Below are positions 1 to 8,159 of a stretch of 52,558 nt of DNA, piece by piece. The notes beneath the pieces are model-generated. The model was not told where the DNA came from and did no database searches. It saw nothing but the letters and a program-made list of their open reading frames with translations. Source of the DNA: JAGOUN01 sp040389005 (GTDB taxonomy: Bacteria > Pseudomonadota > Gammaproteobacteria > JAGOUN01); contig JAZKAS010000006.1 of NCBI GenBank assembly GCA_040389005.1, positions 1 through 52,558 of the forward strand, written 5' to 3'. A program made the position numbers and the translations under genes. Positions within the stretch are counted from its first letter, which is position 1; each line of letters starts with the position of its first letter.

Positions 1-527
1 TTTCTTAATTATTATTATGCCAGTCAATATAGGATATGTATCAAATAAATTCAAATTTTGGTCATAAAAAAATCATAATTAATTCGCAGGATCGACATCT
101 ACTGTCCGGCGCGCGCAATCATGTCTTGAAAAGTGAGAACAACCATGGATCCCTTAAACGTAACGCTTTTTATGGGCGCTGCTATTTTCTCGAATGCGTT
201 ACGTGATCACCAGTGCTGCATTTATCGAGTTTTTGAACCTGGAAGGCTGGTCACTTTGTCTCGAAGCGAGTCTATTTTTGCTTTTTTGTTTAAATGTTGC
301 GAGAAATACGTTGGTGATTCGCAGATTTCTCTTGTTGGTGTTGAAGCTACTGTGCCCGTTGTATTCTCCTCTAACCATGGGCGCCGAGGGGTTGGTCTGT
401 GAATGCCGGTTATGTTGTAGCCTTTGAAGAAGCACTCTTTCATGATAGTTCCCATATTTTTATTGGTATTTCAACCAACCAATATAGGATGTGTTTTAAA
501 TAAATTCAAATTTTGGGTATAAAAAAA
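1..527. other. Gene-free start of window with a degenerate copy of the priA 3' end
   Basis: No convincing gene is seen here. Short open frames in several phases (for example 133-402) have no recognisable domain and overlap each other on both strands. The clear structure is an imperfect direct repeat: about 23-116 resembles about 478-571, including the A+T-rich stretch downstream of priA and the last roughly ten priA codons. Read on the minus strand the first copy would encode a tail like RRTVDVDPAN, against RWTVDVDPVDLF at the true priA end. The roughly 360 bp between the copies look like neither priA nor a transposase. Confidence 0.6.
23..116 (-). pseudogene. Remnant copy of the priA 3' end and downstream DNA
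   Basis: About 94 bp that align, at roughly four in five bases by eye, with 478-571 at the 3' end of the intact priA. Conserved blocks include AATATAGGAT, AAATAAATTCAAATTTTG and AGGATCGACAT. The minus-strand reading keeps TVDVDP and then stops. Nothing further upstream in priA is conserved past about 117, so this is a tail fragment. It could come from a local duplication or from an insertion event that copied its flank. Confidence 0.5.
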
Positions 528-2516
528 TCAGAATAAATCCACAGGATCGACATCGACGGTCCAGCGCGCGCCTTGAAGCGCTTTATTGTTGGCCAGTTTT
601 GGCAAGGTATTGCTCAATAATTTTTGCAATGCTTGTCGGTTAGGCGCTTGAATTAAAAGCTGCATATGATAAAAACCCGCTTTGCGTTGCATGGGTGCGG
701 GGATGGGGTCGTAGACAGTGTAGGGGCCATGTTTTGTGTCTGCCCTTAATAAGTTTTGAATAGCCATCAAACATTCAGATGCTTTTTGCATTTGTTTTGC
801 CTCTGCGCGAAACAAAGCCATAAACGCAAACGGCGGCAAGTGAAATTGTTCGCGTTCTTTTAAAAGTGCTTTGAGAAACACACCATAGGGTTGTTGCGTT
901 AATAATTGTAATTGCGGATGTTCGGGTTGCAGCGTTTGCAATAAAACTATGCCAGGTTTGTCTTCACGCCCGGCGCGTCCTCCGACTTGCAGAATCAATT
1001 GTGCAGTGCGTTCGAGCGCGTGAAAGTCATTGCTCATTAATCCATTGTCCACGCCTAAAATAACCACCAACGTCACATTGGGAAAATGGTGCCCCTTCGC
1101 GAGCATCTGTGTGCCAATTAAAATCGCTGAAGAATGTTGATGAATATTTTCCAGCTGTTCTTCAAGTTGATTCTTGTTTTTTACATTATCGCGATCAATT
1201 CGAAACACGGGTGTTGCAGGAAAAAGGGTTTCTAAGGTTTCGGCAATACGTTGTGTGCCTTCGCCTAATGCTAATAACGATGGGCTTTGGCATTTCGGAC
1301 AAACCGTTGGCATTGCGGTTTGATGACCGCAATGATGGCACATCAATCGCCGTAATTTTTTATGTAATACCATATGGCTATCACAACGCGTGCAATCGGC
1401 TTGCCAATGACAACTTTGACAAAACCACGCAGGCGCATAACCGCGACGATTAATAAAAATCAGCACCTGTTCTTGTTTTTCTAAATGTTGCCGAATAGTT
1501 GTTATGGTTTCGGGTGCCAATCCATTTTCAAGTGTTTTGGGTGATAACGGAACAAGCTGAAATTGTGGAATAACGGCATGACCTGCACGCGCTGTTAATT
1601 CTAATAAATGATATTTTTTTGAAAGTGCATTTTGATAGCTTTCTGCTGAGGGCGTTGCGGATCCTAAAATAATAGGGATATTAAGCATATGTGCGCGTTT
1701 GATGGCGAGATTGCGCGCAGAATAGCGAAAGCCTTCATGCTGTTTAAAAGAAGCGTCGTGCTCTTCATCAATGACAATTAAGCCTAAATTTTTAAAAGGT
1801 GTAAAAATAGACGAGCGCGTGCCAATAATAATTTTTGCATCGCCACTTTGCGCATGTGCCCATGCAGTTAAGCGTTCTTTATCTGTTAATCCAGAATGCA
1901 TTGCCAAAATCGGCGCAGAAAAACGTTGCTGAAAACGTTGCAGTGTTTGTGGTGAAAGCGAAATTTCTGGAATTAAAAATAAAACTTGTTGATTTTTTTT
2001 CAATATTTCATCAATTACGTGAAAATACACTTCGGTTTTTCCGCTGCCCGTCACTCCGTGTAACAAAAAAACATTAAATGTACTTAAGTTTTGCGTGATG
2101 TGAACTAGCGCAGCCTGTTGTTCTTGATGTAAATTGTGCGGATGGGTGGCGTAGGGGCTACCGGTTGGTCGCCCGTCTCGAATATTCAACGTTTTTCCCT
2201 GCCGCAATCGCGTCGGCAACACCCCCATCAACACATCGCCAATCGGATGTTGATAATACTGACTTGCCCACGTACATAATTGTATTAAATCAGATGAAAG
2301 AACGGGAGTTTCATCTAGACTTTCTAAGATAGCTTTAATTTCACACGTGAGCGTTGTGTGATTTTTTGTATTTAACACCACGCCAGTCACGGTGCGTCGA
2401 CCAAAAGGAACTTTCACCCGCATGCCAGGTTCTAGCGCCATATCTTCGGGGATAGCATAATCAAACGCGGTTCTCAGCGGGCAGGCGATGGCGATTTCAG
2501 CATAATGTTGATTCAT
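528..2516 (-). CDS. priA: Primosomal protein N' (PriA replication-restart helicase)
   Basis: PriA is the 3'-5' superfamily 2 DNA helicase that recognises stalled forks and reloads the replisome. The N-terminal DNA-binding region matches the family (AFDYAIPEDM, then RVKVPFGRR). The Walker A motif GVTGSGKTE lies at about residues 154-162 and is followed by a DEEH box (VIDEEHDASF). The paired zinc-binding cysteine cluster is present (CQSC, CTRC, CHHC, CPKC). I chose the ATG at 2516, giving 662 residues, because homology begins at MNQHYAEIAIACPLRTAFDY. An in-frame ATG at 2588 would add 24 residues without clear similarity. The gene is divergent from the phosphatase gene at 2650. Confidence 0.95.
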   Translation of the reverse strand: MNQHYAEIAIACPLRTAFDYAIPEDMALEPGMRVKVPFGRRTVTGVVLNTKNHTTLTCEIKAILESLDETPVLSSDLIQLCTWASQYYQHPIGDVLMGVLPTRLRQGKTLNIRDGRPTGSPYATHPHNLHQEQQAALVHITQNLSTFNVFLLHGVTGSGKTEVYFHVIDEILKKNQQVLFLIPEISLSPQTLQRFQQRFSAPILAMHSGLTDKERLTAWAHAQSGDAKIIIGTRSSIFTPFKNLGLIVIDEEHDASFKQHEGFRYSARNLAIKRAHMLNIPIILGSATPSAESYQNALSKKYHLLELTARAGHAVIPQFQLVPLSPKTLENGLAPETITTIRQHLEKQEQVLIFINRRGYAPAWFCQSCHWQADCTRCDSHMVLHKKLRRLMCHHCGHQTAMPTVCPKCQSPSLLALGEGTQRIAETLETLFPATPVFRIDRDNVKNKNQLEEQLENIHQHSSAILIGTQMLAKGHHFPNVTLVVILGVDNGLMSNDFHALERTAQLILQVGGRAGREDKPGIVLLQTLQPEHPQLQLLTQQPYGVFLKALLKEREQFHLPPFAFMALFRAEAKQMQKASECLMAIQNLLRADTKHGPYTVYDPIPAPMQRKAGFYHMQLLIQAPNRQALQKLLSNTLPKLANNKALQGARWTVDVDPVDLF

Positions 2517-2606
2517 GGTTAAAAAAGAACCGGCAATCGTAAGTAATACGGTCATTTTGCAGTCAAAAGGGAAATTGTCAACATTCATAAGTCTTTTTTA
2601 ATTTTT

Positions 2607-2617
2607 TTAAGCTATAG
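2607..2617 (+). promoter_or_regulatory. Putative -10 region of the first PPP phosphatase gene
   Basis: A TATAGT hexamer, preceded by a T/A-rich tract, lies about 35 bp before the ATG at 2650 and is followed by an A-rich leader with no strong ribosome-binding site. The paralogous gene at 4859 has the same TATAGT and a similar A-rich leader, which supports both assignments. The upstream TTAA pair is spaced 9 nt apart, not the 11 nt expected for a PmrA box. Confidence 0.4.
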
Positions 2618-2649
2618 TGTCTTCAGCATGTAAAAAAAAAGAAAAAACT

Positions 2650-4155
2650 ATGCCACTATATCCATATCCGCATTTGGTCAAGGTTCCAGGAAATAAAGAG
2701 GGTGATGATTGGATTATTACGGATCCTCACGGCTCATTGGCTCTAGTAGAAAAAATCGTTGATGACTTGTTGCTTGAAAAAAATAATCGATTATTTATCT
2801 GTGGAGATTATGTTGATCGCGGCGAGGAGAGTTTTAAGCTACTACAGTATTTAGAGAATAAAATTGGTGCTCCTATTTTTCTTATTCGTGGCAATCATGA
2901 AGATATGTTGTTGCGCACCATTGCTTTTTTGGATTTTTATGAGGAGATGCACCCAACTTTTGCAGCGCAGTCTCTCGAAATAATCAAACAATCCAGTATA
3001 GGTCATCTCAATTATCATGGATTTTCTTTTAAAGATAGTTTCGAATTTTACGAGACAAGTACTTCTTTAATAGCTCTTTTCAAAAAAGCTAAAAAAAATA
3101 ATCGAAGTGTTCGAGGGGCTCAATGGCGATCTGTGTATGACTCAATGTCGTGCGACTCCAAACTTTATAATTTGCTTTATGCATTTTGTAGACACATGGA
3201 ATGTGATGGTACCTATTGGGTTTTAGATCTAAATGTTCAAGAGCGTGCATCGATAAAAGAATTTATAGAAAAACTTCCTTATATCATTCATGTTGAAGCG
3301 GCACAAAAGAAATTTAAAAAAATTAAAGCATTTGATATTGTGCATGCTGCTCCATTAAGTGATGCAATCATGGCAGAAAAATTAAAAGAAATAGAATTAA
3401 CGCCGACAGCGCAGGAAGTGTATTTTAGAGTGAATTTTTTCAGACAGCATGAGTCATACCTCGCTGAAGACCAAATTAAATATGTAACCTGGGCGAGGCC
3501 AGAAGAAGTGGTCGTTACAGGTGATTTAACCATGTCGTCATCGGGTAGGTCATTGGAATCAAATCGGTGTTATGCAGGCCACACAACTTTTTCTGCAGAT
3601 AGCGCTGTTTGTCAAGAAATCAACCTTTTTATTTTGGATGTTGCTACAACAAGCACGCATTGTATGTTGCGGGTTAATCATACGCAAAATACGATTATAG
3701 AGGAAACCGTGAATGATGACATTTTCTTTCTAGGAAAAGATGCCGAGAAAAAAGATACTTGTTCGAATGAATTGAGTAGGCTGTGTGAACTTTTCCCATC
3801 GTATGAATACAATATAGAAGAACACTATAAGAAAATTTATCAAGCTGCGGGTGGCGATGGCGTGCAATTAAAAAACGCTAAACAACTCACATTGTTTAGG
3901 AGCAATTTTTGTGATTGCGTGAAACAAACAATGCACGCATGGACTAACGATGAGCGTGAAGCTTTTGCTCTTTATCTGCAACAAGAGACGAGCGGTTTTT
4001 TAAATGCAACCAGCGCATTTTCTTGTTTTATGTTTTTTGGTGCTTGTTTTTATCGTCAGCTTCAAGAGGATATGACGCAAAAACTAACCAATGACTTATT
4101 AAACCCTCCGCCATGTGGATTGCCGAAAAAAAATTATCAATCTAAATTTTATTAA
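2650..4155 (+). CDS. PPP-family metallophosphatase-like protein, paralog 1
   Basis: A 501-residue protein with the metal-binding motifs of PPP-type Ser/Thr phosphatases and ApaH-like hydrolases. It has TDPHG at residues 24-28 (usual form GDxHG), GDYVDRG at 52-58, RGNHED at 80-85, a later HAAPLSD around H232 and GH at 310-311. All metal-ligand positions are filled, so an active enzyme is likely. About 140 residues are inserted between the GNHE block and the HAAP block, and a C-terminal extension of about 170 residues has no recognised domain. Both make it longer than the usual 220-280-residue bacterial enzymes. Its paralog lies at 4859-6358. No signal peptide or membrane segment is seen. The substrate is unknown; translocation by the Dot/Icm system is a guess from context. 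The 3' end overlaps the convergent marC-family gene by 14 bp. Confidence 0.8.
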   Translation: MPLYPYPHLVKVPGNKEGDDWIITDPHGSLALVEKIVDDLLLEKNNRLFICGDYVDRGEESFKLLQYLENKIGAPIFLIRGNHEDMLLRTIAFLDFYEEMHPTFAAQSLEIIKQSSIGHLNYHGFSFKDSFEFYETSTSLIALFKKAKKNNRSVRGAQWRSVYDSMSCDSKLYNLLYAFCRHMECDGTYWVLDLNVQERASIKEFIEKLPYIIHVEAAQKKFKKIKAFDIVHAAPLSDAIMAEKLKEIELTPTAQEVYFRVNFFRQHESYLAEDQIKYVTWARPEEVVVTGDLTMSSSGRSLESNRCYAGHTTFSADSAVCQEINLFILDVATTSTHCMLRVNHTQNTIIEETVNDDIFFLGKDAEKKDTCSNELSRLCELFPSYEYNIEEHYKKIYQAAGGDGVQLKNAKQLTLFRSNFCDCVKQTMHAWTNDEREAFALYLQQETSGFLNATSAFSCFMFFGACFYRQLQEDMTQKLTNDLLNPPPCGLPKKNYQSKFY

Positions 4156-4729
4156 GGTATTGCGTAATCCCATTCAATAGCATTTGTACAGCAAGGGTTG
4201 TCAACAACATCCCCATTAAGCGTTCGATGGCTGTTAGACCTTTCGGGCCTAAAAATTTTGCCAAATAAGTGCCAAAATACAAACAGAGTGCCGTAAAAAA
4301 CCAGGCGACAAAAATAGTGATGCAGCCATCAAAAAGTTGTCCAGGATATTTTGAGCGTAATAACATCACCATGGTAATACAAGCTGGGCCGACCGTGAGT
4401 GGCATAGCGAGTGGTACGATAAAAGGCTCATGCACGACTTGTTGATCTTTAGGTTTGTCGCCGGGGAAAATCATTTTAATTGCGATTAAAAATAAAATAA
4501 TCGCGCCGGAAATGGTGAGAGAAGCATGAGAAAGCTGCATGCCATCGAGCATATAACTGCCAAAAAGAAAAAAGGCAAATAAAATGATTAACGCAAAAAT
4601 AGATTCACGCAAAATGATTTTTTTGCGACGTTCATGAGGGATATGGCTTAAAATGGCCGCGAATACCGGAATGTTTCCAACCGAGTCCATTACGAGCCAT
4701 AACATTAGTGCTTCTGTGTAAATATTCAT
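4142..4729 (-). CDS. MarC-family integral membrane protein (YhgN-like)
   Basis: A 195-residue protein with about six hydrophobic segments and the MarC/YhgN family pattern: a start with DSVGNIPVF and a second half with PLAMPLTVGPACITMVM. Length is normal for the family (about 190-220). Members are inner-membrane proteins of poorly defined transport function. Despite the name, MarC is not established as an antibiotic-resistance determinant. The gene lies on the opposite strand between the two PPP phosphatase paralogs and overlaps the 3' end of the first by 14 bp. Confidence 0.88.
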   Translation of the reverse strand: MNIYTEALMLWLVMDSVGNIPVFAAILSHIPHERRKKIILRESIFALIILFAFFLFGSYMLDGMQLSHASLTISGAIILFLIAIKMIFPGDKPKDQQVVHEPFIVPLAMPLTVGPACITMVMLLRSKYPGQLFDGCITIFVAWFFTALCLYFGTYLAKFLGPKGLTAIERLMGMLLTTLAVQMLLNGITQYLNKI

Positions 4730-4798
4730 AAATATCCTTGTGTGAACAAAAATTATAGCCGTGTTCTTAACAAAACCACAAGTGACATTTGTGTTTTT

Positions 4799-4831
4799 AT
4801 TAAGCTTTCCTTAATTCCTTTAGTCTATAGT
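4799..4831 (+). promoter_or_regulatory. Putative PmrA-type box plus -10 upstream of the second phosphatase gene
   Basis: Two TTAA cores 11 nt apart (ATTAAGCTT, then CTTAATTCC) are followed after 11 nt by TATAGT at 4826-4831. The Legionella/Coxiella PmrA element is a tandem CTTAATATT repeat with a 2-nt spacer, that is, the same 11-nt period. By eye 12 of 18 positions match. The position over the -35 region is right for a response-regulator site. Confidence 0.4.
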
Positions 4832-4858
4832 AGCTTTAAAAGCTAAAAGAAAAAAAAT

Positions 4859-6358
4859 ATGATGACAGACATTATTGAAATAGAGGGCAATAGCCAGGGA
4901 CGTGATTTTGTTTCTACCGATCCTCATGGTTCTTTAAATGAAATGAGGCAGGTGATTGCTCTATTAAGAGGAGGAGATCGCCTGTTTTTGTGCGGTGATT
5001 ATGTCGATCGCGGTAAAGATAGTTTGGGGCTTATTCGTTATCTTAAAAAAAACCAACAGCAAGGCAAATTAATTTTCATGATACGCGGTAATCATGAAGA
5101 TATGATGCTAGAAACATTGCAAGATATCGAGCTAATGCTAGCGATGAGTAAAGGCACTGACCTGTTTGGTGGTTGGAGAGTTTGGCAAGCCTATTGTGCC
5201 CAGAAAGAAATTCAAGTGGCTTATCCTTGGTGTCAATCTCTCGATAAAACAGAGTGTAAAAATATTTTAAAGTCTTACCGTGCCTTGAGAAGACTTTATT
5301 GTTTGCAACATGATGCGTTTTTGCGCGAAAACTATCAAGAAGATGATTGCTATACTGGGCAAATTCGTGACTATTTGAATGACATTAAAGATAAATATTC
5401 ATTTTTTAGCCGCCTTGATGACCGCGTGAATAATAAGCAAGCGTGGGTGTTTTCTTTGCGCCAGGCGGAATGTGCGGAAGTAAAAGCATTTATCGCGCAT
5501 GATCAGATGCCTTATGGTATTCGCGTTAAAGAAGCCCAACAAGGTGAGAAAACTATTAAACCCTTTGATCTTTTTCATGCTGCTCCATTAAGTGATGAGC
5601 GTATTTGTGGCGTATTATCAGGAGTCGCGCTGACAGAAGAGGAGAGAGAGTGTGTAACTTGGGCGCGGCCTACAGGATGCTGGCACCCGGGGAGCGTTCG
5701 TATGGTGGTAGGTGATATACTGCCAAAATCACATCGTACATATTTGGGGCATAGTGTTAACGGCAGTTTTCTCGGCAGGGAAGTCTATAAAGAAATTCAA
5801 GCATTTAATCTTGACGTAGGCACCGCAGATAGTCAGTGTATTCTTGCCTATGATCATACGAATGATCGTATTCATTTATTCGGCAAGCGTGAGGCGCCTG
5901 TGTTGCGTGTGATTGCATGCCTTCTTGAGCTTGCAAACACGATACCTTCATGTACCTATCCAGAAGACTCTCGCAGTGCACAAAAACTTTACGATCAAAT
6001 TTGTCAAGAAGTATGGCGGCCGCATTTTTCTTTATCACAATTTAAGCAAGATATTCGAAAGAAAATTTTAGACAAAAAGATAGAGGATGAAATTACTCAA
6101 GAGCAACGCATTGGGTTGGCTTATTTTTTATTAACCACGTCTAATATTTTATCGCAAGAGCAAACAAGTTATAGAAAACGCGCTTATTCAAATGAAACGC
6201 GGTCTATGTTGTCGGTTGTCGATACTTTGTTGGGTGGCATCGAACATCATGTCGTCATCTGTGACTTGTTTTTTAAAAAACAAATTACTTTTTTTGGCGA
6301 TCCTGAGAACAAACACGTAGCCCATCGGATTGCTATAGGAAAAAGCAATCGATATTAA
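4859..6358 (+). CDS. PPP-family metallophosphatase-like protein, paralog 2
   Basis: A 499-residue paralog of the protein at 2650-4155. Motifs are STDPHGS at residues 19-25, CGDYVDRG at 45-52, IRGNHEDMM at 75-83, HAAPLSDE near residue 240 and a GH pair near 300. The middle domain (VTWARP, then LDVGTADSQCIL) also matches paralog 1, so the similarity extends beyond the catalytic motifs. No secretion signal for the general pathway and no transmembrane helix are seen. The start ATGATG follows an A-rich leader. Expression may be under a PmrA-like element at 4799. The function could be protein or nucleotide dephosphorylation; a role in the host is possible but not shown. The gene is convergent with the reductase gene at 6355, overlapping it by 4 bp. 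Confidence 0.8.
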   Translation: MMTDIIEIEGNSQGRDFVSTDPHGSLNEMRQVIALLRGGDRLFLCGDYVDRGKDSLGLIRYLKKNQQQGKLIFMIRGNHEDMMLETLQDIELMLAMSKGTDLFGGWRVWQAYCAQKEIQVAYPWCQSLDKTECKNILKSYRALRRLYCLQHDAFLRENYQEDDCYTGQIRDYLNDIKDKYSFFSRLDDRVNNKQAWVFSLRQAECAEVKAFIAHDQMPYGIRVKEAQQGEKTIKPFDLFHAAPLSDERICGVLSGVALTEEERECVTWARPTGCWHPGSVRMVVGDILPKSHRTYLGHSVNGSFLGREVYKEIQAFNLDVGTADSQCILAYDHTNDRIHLFGKREAPVLRVIACLLELANTIPSCTYPEDSRSAQKLYDQICQEVWRPHFSLSQFKQDIRKKILDKKIEDEITQEQRIGLAYFLLTTSNILSQEQTSYRKRAYSNETRSMLSVVDTLLGGIEHHVVICDLFFKKQITFFGDPENKHVAHRIAIGKSNRY

Positions 6359-7497
6359 AGCCATCGATCAATTAAATTCACAAGCGACATTCGTTCTTTT
6401 GTCGCTTCTTTTGTCAAAATAAATCCATGTGATTTGCCGGTTGAATCATTCAGGTGTCCACGTAAAATGCCTTCGCTGTCTTCAAACGTCCACTCTGCTT
6501 CAATCGCAAAAGGAGGTTTGCACACAACCAGGGGATAACAACTGGTTTTAATGACCACTGCCATGGCCGGTAGCGATAACGCGGTCTCTGTGCCAGTCAA
6601 TGTTTTAGCGAGTGCTTTTGCTGCCTGCATGATCGGTGCGATATAAGGTAATATCCAATGATTGATCTCCGCGCAATCGCCCAACGCATAAATGTTGCCA
6701 ACGCTGGTTCGCAAATATTGATCCACAACAATCCCGCGATGAGTATGAATATGTGTTTGCTTGGCGAGATCAAGGCGTGGTTTCAAGCCGATGGCTGAAA
6801 AAACGATATCGGTTAAGAAGGTCGTATTGTCTTCGAGTGTTATTTGATATTGGCTATGATGGTGATCAATAGATTTTGCAATATGTCCAAGATGCCATTG
6901 CGCACCTTGTTGTGTTAGTGCATGTTTTAATTCATGGCCGACGCGCTCGGGCAACAATGATGCGATCGGTGAAAGCGCGGGATCAACAATATGCACTTCA
7001 TAGCCAGCTTGAGTTAAATCATTGGCAAATTCACATCCGACTAATCCTGCACCCAAAAGCGTAATACTTTTTTTGTCGGCAATTTTTTCGCGAAATGTTT
7101 GATATTGATAAACATCGTTCACTTGTAAAATATCCGTTTGTGCATCACCGTGTAGCGTGGGAATGTGCGTATCAGCGCCTGTACAAAAAATTAAGGCGCT
7201 ATATTCAAGTGTTTCATTTTTCGTTGCAACGCGATTTTCTTCAGGGATAATTTTTTCAACGCTCGTATTTGTCAAAATCTGCATATTATATTGCGCGGCC
7301 ATTTTTTCAGCGCTCATTGCCATGATGCTTTCAGGGGTTTTATTCATGCTTAACGCGGCGGATAACATCGGTTTTGAGTAAAACGCACCGGCATCTTGCG
7401 TAATCATTAAAAGTGGAATATGCGTATCGTGTTGACGGATTTCGCGCGCGAGATTGTAGCCTGCGAGACCGCTGCCGATGATGATGATGGGGTTCAT
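6355..7497 (-). CDS. FAD-dependent pyridine nucleotide-disulphide oxidoreductase (rubredoxin/ferredoxin reductase-like)
   Basis: A 380-residue flavoprotein. The N-terminal FAD-binding GxGxxG is IIIGSGLAGYNLA, the NAD(P)-binding Rossmann motif is LLGAGLVGCEFA, and the second FAD contact is YALGDCAEI near residue 280. This architecture is that of NADH:rubredoxin reductases (AlkT/RubB type). The electron acceptor cannot be deduced because no rubredoxin or ferredoxin gene is adjacent. I chose the ATG at 7497, which has an AAAGGA ribosome-binding site 9 nt upstream and starts directly before the FAD motif. An upstream in-frame start at 7545 adds 16 residues unlike the family. It is divergent from ubiC. 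Confidence 0.85.
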   Translation of the reverse strand: MNPIIIIGSGLAGYNLAREIRQHDTHIPLLMITQDAGAFYSKPMLSAALSMNKTPESIMAMSAEKMAAQYNMQILTNTSVEKIIPEENRVATKNETLEYSALIFCTGADTHIPTLHGDAQTDILQVNDVYQYQTFREKIADKKSITLLGAGLVGCEFANDLTQAGYEVHIVDPALSPIASLLPERVGHELKHALTQQGAQWHLGHIAKSIDHHHSQYQITLEDNTTFLTDIVFSAIGLKPRLDLAKQTHIHTHRGIVVDQYLRTSVGNIYALGDCAEINHWILPYIAPIMQAAKALAKTLTGTETALSLPAMAVVIKTSCYPLVVCKPPFAIEAEWTFEDSEGILRGHLNDSTGKSHGFILTKEATKERMSLVNLIDRWL

Positions 7498-7563
7498 GGA
7501 GGAATTTCCTTTGAGTTTGTCTGTATTTGGAGCGATAATTTTCATTTTAAGCAGAGTTTAACA

Positions 7564-8082
7564 TTGTCTTGTCTAGTTTGGAAAAATCTTTTTCAGGAAA
7601 CCAGCATTCCAGTTGCTTTACAGCCTTGGTTAGCAAATGCTGATTCAATGACCCGTGCGCTGGAAGAAGCTTCTGGAGTGCCTTGTCAAATGGTGGTGCA
7701 AAAAGAAGGTTGGCAAATGCCTTGGCCAGATGAATGTGAAGCGCTTTCGCTGAATGAAGAATGCTGGATTCGTGAGGTTGTGATAATGACTCGCCAGCCA
7801 ACCATCTTCGCTCGCTCAGTTTTTCCACGCAAACTGATTGAGCAATTTCCCAAGTTAATGGCATTAGGTTCACAACCATTGGGTAAAATTCTTTTTTCAG
7901 GTGATAGCACTTTTCAACGCGGACCTATTGAAGTAACTGAAATTTCAATAGGTCAATCTTTGTGGGAACAAATACCCAAATCCTTGCGGCCAGAAACGTG
8001 TTGGGCGCGACGATCGTTATTTCATTCGACCGTTTCATCCTTTTTATTGAGTGAGGTTCTTTTGCTATCTAGCTTTGCATAA
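7564..8082 (+). CDS. ubiC: Chorismate lyase (chorismate-pyruvate lyase)
   Basis: UbiC converts chorismate to 4-hydroxybenzoate and pyruvate, the first committed step of ubiquinone synthesis. Family landmarks are W at the start of the fold (PWLANADSMT), WIREV, ARSVFP, LGSQPLGKILF, IE after RGP, and the C-terminal CWARRS with LLLSEVLL. The reading frame is open upstream, but homology begins just after 7560. I therefore propose the TTG at 7564 (172 residues); the ribosome-binding site there is weak (AGCAGAG), so the start is uncertain. ubiA follows on the same strand after a hairpin terminator and its own promoter. Confidence 0.88.
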   Translation: MSCLVWKNLFQETSIPVALQPWLANADSMTRALEEASGVPCQMVVQKEGWQMPWPDECEALSLNEECWIREVVIMTRQPTIFARSVFPRKLIEQFPKLMALGSQPLGKILFSGDSTFQRGPIEVTEISIGQSLWEQIPKSLRPETCWARRSLFHSTVSSFLLSEVLLLSSFA

Positions 8083-8101
8083 AAAATTTTCTTATGCCTT
8101 A

Positions 8102-8128
8102 AAAATTGGCTAAGCCAATTGAGTTTTT
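8102..8128 (+). terminator. Rho-independent terminator after ubiC
   Basis: A perfect 7-bp stem (AATTGGC / GCCAATT) with a 3-nt loop is followed by GAGTTTTT. It lies 20 bp past the ubiC stop codon. The stem is short and A/T-rich at its base, so termination may be partial. Confidence 0.55.
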
Positions 8129-8148
8129 GGCTAAATAACCCCTATAAT
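8119..8148 (+). promoter_or_regulatory. sigma70-type promoter of ubiA
   Basis: TTGAGT at 8119-8124 and a perfect TATAAT at 8143-8148 are separated by 18 nt, just upstream of the ubiA ATG at 8160. The -35 overlaps the downstream arm of the ubiC terminator hairpin. The implied leader is very short. Confidence 0.6.
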
Positions 8149-8159
8149 GACAGCATGTA

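Noticed and set aside
133..402. An 89-codon frame near the window start, with overlapping frames on the other strand
   Set aside because: No ribosome-binding site, no recognisable domain, and several phases are open at once, as expected by chance.
2590..2617. TTAA pair upstream of the first phosphatase as a PmrA box
   Set aside because: The two cores are 9 nt apart, not 11, and lie in a T-tract where TTAA arises easily; the pair also ends only 2 nt before the -10.
7547..7910. Minus-strand frames opposite ubiC
   Set aside because: ubiC on the plus strand has clear family motifs; the opposite frames have none.
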